Made by a program: the position numbers and the translations under genes. Of a DNA stretch of 64,000 bases, positions 55,894 through 64,000 are shown piece after piece (within the stretch, counting starts at the first letter, position 1; each line of letters opens with the position of its first letter). This DNA is from Calliphora vicina. Its lineage: Eukaryota; Arthropoda; Insecta; Diptera; Calliphoridae. The stretch spans positions 92,268,226 to 92,332,225 of the forward strand of contig NC_088780.1 in NCBI RefSeq assembly GCF_958450345.1, in the 5' to 3' direction. The notes under the pieces were generated by a model. That model ran no database searches, was not told the DNA's origin, and saw only the letters and a list, made by a program, of their open reading frames with translations.

Positions 55894-57114
55894 TTAGACC
55901 AAGTGAGCAACGCTATTGAGTATCAGATAAACATATTTCGTGATTTCCTGCTTATACGAAGAGCAAGCAAGAAGATTGAATCTTAAATTTAATTACTTTT
56001 TCAGTAGTTTTTATAATAACCAAGTGAAAGGTACAGTAAGTCAATTCCCAATTCATTGTTCTTACAAGTCGGAGACGACGTAGGACTTTAGAAATGTTCT
56101 CTACACATGATCTGCTGTATCTGTATCAAAGATATGCTTTAGGGGGATTTAAGGATGTATAAAGACAAATTCCGATTGTTTAACATAACCAAACATATTA
56201 ATAGTTTTAAGAGAATGAGTATGTATTAAATTAGTTTTAGGACAAAAACTTTAAATAACTGAACAATATGTCAGATAAGCTGTTTTAAAAACTTCCACCC
56301 CATGATCATAAAATGTTTAAGGGACTTTGAAATGGTACTCGTATTCTATTAACAAATGAATACTCGTTCATTGTCAAACAGAAAGACGGACAAGTAAGTA
56401 AAAGTTATCATATTGTTAAATAAATACATACTCATTCTCTTACACATGCATATTACTGTGTAGATGTACATTAGATCTGCTCATAAAAAATAGATTTGTT
56501 TTGGATGGGTTTTATTTTGCTACTTTGTTATTTTTTACTACTGCTAAATTTAAGGCCAATCGGATAACGTCTACTCGAGTTTTCCTTCTTTGAAATTTCA
56601 GTTCAGCAGTTACCAACTAACGAACAAACTCATCAAAATGAAATCTATTTTTAAGACCCGGTCTAATGTACACATACATAGTTATACACGTGTATAAATG
56701 TAATATATTCCTTGTTTTAATTGGTCGTAAATCCCTTGAGGATCTGAGAAAGAATTTTTTATAGACATTTTACTAAGAATACGTTTTCAGTTTTTCTGCA
56801 GACCAACTAAATAGTTAAATACAATCGTAAAATTGATTTCATCAGTCATTTAAAATAATTTTAGGTAATAAATAAATCTAGTTTATTGCTCTTCATTTAC
56901 ATGCTTGTATTTTTAGTATATTTCAGTGTTAGTGGCATTTTTAAAGCAGTTTGGTTTCAGTTGGTAGCAAAATATATGTATAATTTGATATTCATGTGTG
57001 TACAGCTAAAAGATAAGAGAAATAATAAATTGCATTAAATGCTAACGGAATATTAAATATAAAGTGATTTGCAATTAATTAAAAAATAAGAGAATAGAAA
57101 CATTGATTGAATCC
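55894..57114. other. No gene recognised
   Basis: AT-rich DNA; no coding motif or repeat end. Confidence 0.5.
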
Positions 57115-57233
57115 GCATTAAGAGTCGTCAGATCATGGAGTGTGTACCACGAGCTCCCAGCGTCAATCTTGGAAAAACGCAACTTGTACTCTTTTCAAAA
57201 AAATACAAGATTCCAAAATTTCCTCTTCCATGA
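57115..57233 (+). pseudogene. Possible LINE RT C-terminal tail
   Basis: The frame reads ALRVVRSWSVYHELPASILE then NLYSFQKNTR. The pattern R...W..LP..I......L..F K is common at the C-terminus of CR1/Jockey-type reverse transcriptases. It is short and cut at 57233 by the hAT-like element. Confidence is limited. Confidence 0.4.
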
Positions 57234-57241
57234 CTAAATGG

Positions 57242-58349
57242 TAGGGTATTCAATTAATCGGGTTTCTGGTTTAATCGGTTAATCGAGCAAATAATTAATC
57301 GAGGTTTAGATTTAATCGGTTAATAATCGGTTAATTTGAAATTATTCGATTAACCGAATAATTTATATTTTCATTTCAAATTAAAAATACAACAACGAAT
57401 TTTGTATACAAAAACATAAAAAATGGCAAATAAGGTATTTGAGATCATTTTGTAAACATATCGCCTATTTGCTGCAACAACGTCATAACTCAAAATCCGT
57501 GTTTTTTGAACTGAGTAATACAAAATATACGCCGTTCTACAATCTTTCATACATATATTTTATCAGTTTTCAAAAAAGTTAATTATTTTTTGTGTGAGGG
57601 TGTTTTTTTGTTGTAAACATTGTAATTCATGTTTTCTCGTAAGATATTAAAATCTAATATTTAAATTTCTGAAATCGCATGACTTGTTGAAAATTTATTT
57701 AAAAAATAGTAAAATGTCATAAAATATTCAAAGATGTTTTTCTCGAAACGACTTTTTTTGAATTATGACGTTGTTGCAACAAATGAGCGATGTGTGAGTT
57801 TTTGTAGTTTTAGTGAGATCTTCTGAAATAATCTTTTATAAAAAGAATATAATTTAAACGATTTTTTTCTTTAGATTTTATAAAACTTTTCTTGGAAAAA
57901 ACTCTCTCGCTGATTGTAAGTATATTTTGGAGAAATCAAGAATATTCCTTTTTGGATATTGATTAATTTAATAGTTTCGTTTTGATTAATTTAATAGTTT
58001 AAAAGACTCATTTAAAAAAAAAGTTTCGTCTATACATGTAAATACAAACAAAGTTTCAAATACATGTAAATTAAATAGGTCAGTTGTTATACATACTCAC
58101 TAAACATGTTTATTGGATGTTCAAAAAATATCTAATTTTAATTTGAAATTTGTATTTGAATTGAAATGGAAAAATAAATACAAAAAAAAATTAAATTGCA
58201 AAAAAAAGGAATTTCGGTTAATCGGTTAATCGACACAAATTAATCGGTTTATTTGTTATTTGAAAATCGGCAATTTCAAATTATTCGAACAGTTAACCGT
58301 CCAAAATTAATCGGTTAACCGATTAACGGTTAATCGATTGAATACCCTA
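57242..58349. mobile_element. hAT-like element built on TTAATCGG arrays
   Basis: 1108 bp with termini TAGGGTATTCAAT and inverted ATTGAATACCCTA, flanked by the exact 8-bp duplication CTAAATGG (57234-57241 and 58350-58357). About seven AATCGG/AATCGA motifs sit in the left 110 bp (57253-57360) and about seven in the right 140 bp (58208-58345), in both directions. The centre is free of them and holds a nested inverted-repeat element. TAGGG ends and 8-bp duplications fit hAT; no transposase is seen. Confidence 0.82.
57457..57794. mobile_element. Nested TIR element inside the hAT-like element
   Basis: CATATCGCCTATTTGCTGCA ACAACGTCATAACTCAAAA on the left pairs with TTTTTGAATTATGACGTTGT TGCAACAAATGAGCGATGTG on the right (about 38 bp arms). 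No target duplication was resolved. Confidence 0.6.
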
Positions 58350-58425
58350 CTAAATGGTGAACATCGGATAGTGCTAAACATGTTTTATTTATCCAAGATA
58401 AGAGATTATCCTGGAATATGAACAT

Positions 58426-60705
58426 TAGGGTGGCCTTAAATAAACAAAAGTTGGTGAACATTGGTAAAAAAATCATCCTGAACAAAATTTTAGGTAAATC
58501 GGTTGGGGTTAAGTCGCACAGTGGTTCAGAAACGTATTTTTTTGGCAATAATTCGGTATCTCGGGAACTATTAGAGATATTATTACGAAATTTCACATGA
58601 TTAGAGTTGAGGTGTTTCCGAGTTGATTTGCAGTTGTTCAGCTTCCTAGGGGTAATGGGGGCCAGTACGTGGCCCCTCAAATTTGGTCACCTCGGGTCTT
58701 AAATTTTTAAAAAAATCGCCAAAAATCCATTTATGATCCGAATGAGGTGAAATTTAAAATATAAATAGTCCTTGAGAAGATCTACTTACATATGTAGGTT
58801 ATCTCTATTAGTTGAAGAGATATTTAGGTTTAATGATTTATTTTTTTTTTATTTTGCTAAAATGGCGATACAATTCTAAATAAAATACAAACAACTTGCT
58901 AAGAGTCATGTCGTCCCTATAAAAACTGACACTCATCCAAATTTGGAACATGTAAAAAGTCCGTATTTTTTACGTTTTTTTACCAAAAAAGTGCCTATAT
59001 TTTTTCTTTTGTAGAAAAAAATTTTCTTCGGAACTATATACAATTTGTATATGATCCGGAAAGAGAACTTAATGGAAAAGCGTGTAAACTAAAATTTGGC
59101 TCACTTAAGCCGACATAACACTCCCTAGAACTATCCAAACTTGGCCAATTTAAAAAAAAAAAATTTTGGTTTGAGTAAAAAATTTTAAAAAGGTAAAGCA
59201 TCGATCCTCGAAATAGCCCCCTATTTGTATAGCCCTATATGTTTCTTAAATACTTGCAAAGTTTTTTTTACTATCACACGGTAAATAACGTCACAGTAGG
59301 CAGTTTTCTAAAAAAAAACTGAGTTTTTGGAACACATTTTCCCCGTTTCAGGAATTTCGGTATTTGAAAATAAAAAATGTCAAAAATTATAATGCCATTG
59401 ATTTAATGACATTTGAGTCTATATCAGTTCAAAATTTTGTTATGATATCTTTAACCGTTTAAATTTTACATTAATTCAAATTTTATATTTTTCTTCATGG
59501 AAAATCACCATATTATATTTTTTTTTTTAGTTTTTACATTTTCTAACTTTGGATGCATGCAACTTTTTATAGGGATGACAGAACTGTCTCCAAGTTGTTT
59601 TTATTTTATTTAAAATTTTATCGCCAATATGGCTGACGCTGTTAAAAAAAATGTCGACCCTCCGTTGGCCCGTCATATCTAAAAAACCAAAACAAGATCG
59701 AGCAAAATTAAAAAAAATAAATCAATAAACCTAAATATCTCTTCAACTAATATAGATAACCTACAAATCTAAGCGTATTTTTAGTAGATCTTCTCAAGAA
59801 CTATTTATATTTTAAATTTCAGCTTATTCGGATCATAAATGGATTTTTGGCGATTTTTTTTAAAATTTGAGACCCGAGGTGACCAAATTTGAGGAGCCAC
59901 GTACTGGCCCCCATTACCCGTAGGAAGCTGAACAACTACGAATCAACTCGAAAGCACCTCAGCTCCAACCATGTGAAATTTCGTAATAATATCTCCAATA
60001 GTTCCCGAGATACCGAATTATTTTTTAATAAAAAGCTGCTATTGCATGCGCAATAACATGCTTGTGAAGCAAATTTTTCCTACCTTTTTTTGGTTTTTTC
60101 TACCGGAATTGCTTAGGGGCAAAAACGGGCAGCTGAATTTTTAATAAATCGTTAGCTAAGACTTCAGGCTTTAATTCGATATAAGTCTCGGGCTAGAGGT
60201 CGTTGGAGATCAATAGGTACAATCCATAGAAGTTGGAGAAAATAAATATTTTTGGACAATTTGTATTAGTAAATTTTTTTTTTTTTTTAATTTTCAAAAA
60301 AATTTTTATTTGCATATATATCATTTATAACATCCAATTCTATAAAAAAAAAATCATTATAGTGTCATTACAAGAATATTTTAACAGCATGAAGCGATAA
60401 AAGGTACCATATATAATACGGTCATTTCAAACGCATTCACTTAGGTCACCTTTGAATGTCTGTGGACAAAAAAGTAATAAAGATATAAGCCTAATATTTT
60501 TGGTACATGATAATGGCAACATTTTTACAAAAACTGAAAAATTGCATTTTTACCCCTTGTAAATGCATCTCAATACTTCAGGGGGCACGTCTTAACCCTA
60601 ACCGATTTACCTTAAATTTTTTCAATATGATTTTTTTTAACAATGTTTACGAAACTGGGGATGAGACTGGCCAAAATCCAACTTTTGTTTATTAAGGGCA
60701 ACCCT
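58426..60705. mobile_element. 2.28-kb element with long inverted arms
   Basis: Termini TAGGGTGGCCTTAAATAAAC and inverted (TTTATTAAGGGCAACCCT). The arms run inward: 58540-58990 pairs with 59540-60030 (CTCGGGAACTATT, TTACGAAATTTCACATG, GTACGTGGCCCCTCAAATTT, GATCCGAATGAGGTGAAATT). A 6-bp repeat GAACAT flanks (58420-58425 and 60706-60711). About 550 bp in the centre are unique. A LINE tail continues at 60745, so this element probably entered LINE-derived DNA. Open frames on both strands here (58330-58680, 58418-58600) fall in the arms and are not genes. Confidence 0.72.
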
Positions 60706-60744
60706 GAACATACGGCAGATGTTGTCATGTATGTATGTGTCCTT

Positions 60745-60858
60745 CGCTGAAAGATAATCTAGGACGTCCTTTCCTTGATTATCTTTCTGATCTATCTAGA
60801 ATGGACCTTGGTAGGCTAAATGCATTTGTTGGTCTGTCAGCATGGCTCACATATAAAT
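60745..60858 (+). pseudogene. LINE ORF2 C-terminal tail
   Basis: The frame reads LKDNLGRPFLDYLSDLSRMD then LGRLNAFVGLSAWL before a stop. It parallels the last part of the 46857 LINE (ILGLPFLSCLDELSRLSLRR, SFIRESGWF). It is a different copy and probably a related family. The preceding part is cut off by the element ending at 60705. Confidence 0.65.
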
Positions 60859-61202
60859 AACTCATTTCGGTTGATATTTATTTTAATGCTGTTAAAATAA
60901 ACAGCTGAGGATTTTAATAAACATGGAAATAATTTCGGTATTTCAAAACGAAAGGTCCAATAGCTCTGTTTTGTTAATAGACAACAAACAAATTAGAACA
61001 ATGACATAAAAGTAAAGTAACCTTATCATATTTGTTTATGATATTTAAAAAAATTCTTATTTTTAAGTAAACAAATATCTTACATAAATAGGGCGACGAA
61101 ATAAAATTTAAAAAAAATATATTGTAAATTAATCTGTACAGGATTATCTAAATATTACACACATACTATTCTAAATATTTATATTTAAACACACACATAT
61201 GT
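60859..61202. other. No feature recognised
   Basis: AT-rich DNA with CACACA/ATGTATG words at the right. Confidence 0.5.
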
Positions 61203-61210
61203 ATGGCCAT

Positions 61211-61622
61211 TAGGGCTATAACCAAATTTTGGTCTAGCACCACGCGATGGTAAATGTTGAGTTATTTACGATAACATTTTTTTCGAGTCATTTTGGAATA
61301 AAAACCTCATCCACAAAAGCGATTTTTGAAAATCAAAATTTTATTAATTTTTTTATTTTTTTATAATAAAACAGCGGAGTTTTTCCCGTTACCGCAAATT
61401 TTAAATTTAGATTTGAGCCAGGTCTATATATTTATAAATAAAAACTATTTGCGTTTTTTGAATAAAAAAAATATCCTCAAAGTTTACCGCGTTTTGTGGG
61501 TGAACTTTTTTGACAACCGCGCAAAACTAATACCATTTTCTTTAAATAACTTTTAATAGTCTATTCGACTATGCTAGGGCTATTTTGATATTTGCAAAAA
61601 ATGTAAAACAGTTATTGCCCTA
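61211..61622. mobile_element. hAT-like element, 412 bp
   Basis: Termini TAGGGCTATAAC and inverted GTTATTGCCCTA (11 of 12 match). The 8-bp flanks ATGGCCAT and ATGACCTT agree at six of eight positions. An inner TAGGGCTATTTTG at about 61573 repeats the terminus. The 76-codon open frame at 61326-61556 has no known motif. Confidence 0.55.
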
Positions 61623-61630
61623 ATGACCTT

Positions 61631-62124
61631 ATATGCATTTATGTAGGTACATATGTATATAACAGTATTAAATTTGAAATATTTATACTATTTATTATCT
61701 AAAACGGAATAGTACATGCACACATATGACTTTATGCCAAATATTTACTTTATATTTTTATTCTAAAAATAAAATCGAAATTATATAAACACAAAAAATA
61801 TTACATACTCACGTTTATATGTATGTGTTAAATATTTTTATAGCGCCATTTACAAATAATGGCTAAAAATACAATATGAAAATATTTATTTTAGGAAAGG
61901 ATTTTAAAATGTAAACATTTGTACAAAAATACGTTGTGAAATATCTGTGCCACCTATGCAAAATACCAAATGTATTAAAATACAGAATTCCCTACATTAA
62001 ATGAAAATTCAAACGTTCTGTTAATGAAGTGGTTTCTATAAAAATATTTCATTAATGTAAAAATTTTACTTTGGTAGTATGAAATCTATTATTTAGCATG
62101 TTTCCAAAAGAAAACATGTAAGAA
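61631..62124. other. No feature recognised
   Basis: AT-rich DNA only. Confidence 0.5.
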
Positions 62125-62243
62125 AGTTTAGTCGGTCAAGACCGACCATATGATACCCTACACGAGAAGATGATTATTTAATGATTATGGACCGACTGTT
62201 ATAAAATTTGTGACATTTGATTTGGTGACATGACTATTGTATA
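62125..62243 (-). mobile_element. 3'-end fragment of a DINE-like element
   Basis: GTAAGAAAGTTTAGTCGGTC AAGACCGACCATATGATACC CTACAC is the inverted 3' end (hairpin plus subterminal repeat), followed by part of a monomer (ATTATGGACCGACTG). The body is missing. Confidence 0.7.
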
Positions 62244-62245
62244 TA

Positions 62246-62459
62246 TGGATGTGCCAGAATCTAAAAGGCCTAACTCCACTTTTTGAATTTTTTACTATCT
62301 TATTAGTTGTGAGCTCTTTGAAAATTAGTTTGTTCTTCTATTATTTAAATATTTTATATTAAAAAATCTTATTTGTTTTCTTTCAGAAGCTATTCCAATT
62401 TACTCCTCTTTATTTAAAGCCATTTGTGTAGTTAGGCCTTTTAGCTTCTAACATATCCA
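62246..62459. mobile_element. TA-flanked MITE, 214 bp
   Basis: TGGATGTGCCAGAATCTAAA AGGCCTAACTCCAC pairs with GTGTAGTTAGGCCTTTTAGC TTCTAACATATCCA; TA lies at 62244-62245 and 62460-62461. It directly abuts the next element. Confidence 0.78.
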
Positions 62460-62462
62460 TAT

Positions 62463-64000
62463 TAGGGTGGCCCTTAATAAACGAAAGTTGGATTTTGGCC
62501 ATTCTCACCCCCCAGTTTGGTGAACATTAGTAAAAAAATCATCCTGGAAAAATTTTAGGTAAATCGGTTGGGGTTAAGACGTGCCGCAAGCCTTCTGAAG
62601 TTTTGAGATGCATTTACAAGGGGAAAAAATTAATTTTGTTCAGTTTTTGTAAAAATTTTGCCATTACTTTTGTAATTTAATTTAAAATAATCAAAATGTG
62701 TACGTAATTGTCGTTCTAATGAGACATAAAAAACAGAAATTGGTCAAAAAATGTTAATGTTATTAAAAATTCGCCAGGCCATTAACGTGTCTCAGGCAAC
62801 TAGAACTAGAAATATAGGAACAAAATTAACATATTTTAATAAATATTAAAATAAAAGCTCATTTTTACTTAACATATGTCCATATTTACTTAAAGGGGGG
62901 TCAGACGGCATGTATTGCTTGTGTTTTGTGCCATGTATTGGGACATTTTTCCATATGTAAACATATACATACCGTGTGATCCATATGAAACTTTGTGTAT
63001 GTAAAATACGTGTGTATTACTCGTGACATTTTTGGCAATTAGAGCATGTTCTATTTTCGTGTGTATAACAGAGTTGTATTTTGAAATACAACACTGTGTG
63101 AGTGCAAAATAAAAAAACAAAACAAAAAAAGAGTAAAGAAAAATCATAACAAAATAAATTTCATTGCATTAAATATATATGTATATTGTCATTTAAAAAT
63201 GTTTTAAATAAATATATTGTTAAAAACAACAAACATATAAACTAATAGAGGTTATGTCACATGCAATTACATATGTACGTTTGAACGTGGAAATTATGAA
63301 TCATATGTATAACGTGAATTTTGACATACACATGGAATTCCATATGTATCTAATACATGTCCCAATACACAAGCAATACATGCCGTCTGCCATCCTATTA
63401 TATATGAGTTTTTGTCTTCGTAGGATACCGTTAACCTATTTTTAGGTATGAACAAAAAAATAAAATTTTTTTAACGGCAGTTTCAAAACTCCATTTTAAA
63501 ATTTTTAAAAATTTTTTGTTAAACAAATTTCAGAATTTTTTGATCGTCTCATTGGGATTTGTTGAGAATATAATAGGGAATAAAAATGTGAAAAAATTAT
63601 GAATATATCTCTTATAGTTTTTCCGTACCTGCGATTTAAATTTTGAAATTTTCGAGAAAAACCAATTATTTGGCAATTTTTAGGCCAATGAGCTCTATTT
63701 TCTTACTCTTATGAATTTTAAGCAAAACTTATTCAGAATATTGTAGTCCAGATAATTCTAAATATACTCTGAAACTTTTACTGAAATCGGAGAACGTTAA
63801 CCCTTAAATCGTGAAGGTCAAAGGTCAAATTTTTCAATATTTGGAATTTCTCTTGGAAAGATTTCGAAATGTTCGAAATGATATAAATTTTTGGGCCGAT
63901 TTTGATAAAATTTAACAAAAATTTAACATAAACCCTGGGGTTTATAATAACAGTACAAGAGTGGAAATTAACGCTTAATGGCACTTGGGGTTAAAATGAC
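62463..64000. mobile_element. Foldback element copy, cut by window edge
   Basis: Starts TAGGGTGGCCCTTAATAAAC. From about 62580 it matches the reverse complement of the 41428-42658 element: GTAAATGCATCTC-like and AAATAAAAGCTCATTTTTAC blocks, then, after an insertion at 62893-63397, GAGTTTTTGTCTTCGTAGGA, TTTTTCCGTACCTGCGATTT, AACGTTAACCCTTAAATCGT GAAGGTCA. It runs off the right end. The 5' 100 bp are instead like the 58426/60705 termini, so the two long foldback types share ends. Confidence 0.7.
62893..63397. mobile_element. Harbinger-like nested element, 505 bp
   Basis: CAGACGGCATGTATTGCTTGTG at about 62902 pairs exactly with the complementary sequence at about 63368-63389; the outer tips are AAGGGGGGT and CCATCCTA. 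TTA flanks (62890-62892 and 63398-63400). Without it, the host sequence continues as in the uninterrupted element at about 42340. 3-bp TTA duplications fit PIF/Harbinger. Open frames on both strands (62890-63147, 63254-63445) are hairpin shadows. Confidence 0.72.

Noticed and set aside
58330..58680. 116-residue minus-strand open frame
   Set aside because: It spans the junction of two transposons and lies in an inverted-repeat arm; the paired arm does not keep the frame.
62890..63445. Open frames on opposite strands
   Set aside because: Mirror images of each other caused by the terminal inverted repeats of the Harbinger-like element.
1..64000. Host exons, tRNA or rRNA genes
   Set aside because: No conserved host protein motif with splice signals, no tRNA cloverleaf with A/B boxes and no rRNA segment was recognised by eye. 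A profile search would be needed to exclude short exons.

Overview
The window looks like intergenic or intronic DNA from a higher (cyclorrhaphan) fly, most like a blow fly or a relative. It is very AT-rich, has ATGTATGT-type microsatellites, and holds fly-type transposons, including repeats that resemble the Drosophila DINE-1/INE-1 group and a P-like element. I recognise no intact host gene, tRNA, rRNA or CRISPR array. The only coding signals are transposon proteins, almost all broken by stops and frameshifts.

Layout. 1-5.3 kb: a Jockey-type reverse transcriptase fragment, then unique DNA with small inverted repeats. 5.3-7.9 kb: an array of Helentron/DINE-like monomers. 9.5-12.3 kb: a nest of inserted elements, including a 210-bp element with an 8-bp target duplication and an 82-bp repeat cluster. 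13-15.5 kb: two DINE-like copies, one inside an older repeat. 17.8-19.4 kb: a dead Tc1-like element with IR/DR ends. 19.6-20.6 kb: a Helitron protein remnant split by a hairpin MITE. 21-30 kb: more DINE-like copies, twin MITEs, a possible solo LTR. 30.5-31.2 kb: a 665-bp P-like element with a THAP domain. 33-38.3 kb: a minisatellite-bearing transposon, a second Tc1-like element, a Helitron helicase remnant and a 487-bp palindrome. 40-42.7 kb: a reverse transcriptase remnant and a 1.2-kb foldback element. 46-50.7 kb: a motif-array element, a LINE 3' end and a second copy of the minisatellite transposon. 51-64 kb: a piggyBac-like MITE, Tc1-like MITEs, a probable Helitron, a second motif-array element, a long inverted-repeat element, and a foldback copy running off the end that carries a Harbinger-like insertion.

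The most notable items are: (1) the P-like element with exact 8-bp duplications, 25-bp terminal repeats and a THAP ORF that stops inside its own right terminal repeat; (2) several 8-bp-duplication elements with TAGGG-like or other ends whose subterminal DNA is packed with a short family-specific motif; (3) two copies of a transposon that carries a 31-bp minisatellite at different copy numbers; (4) empty and filled sites within the window that define the ends and insertion mode of the Helentron-like family. The elements form insertion layers rather than operons; nothing here works together as a pathway.
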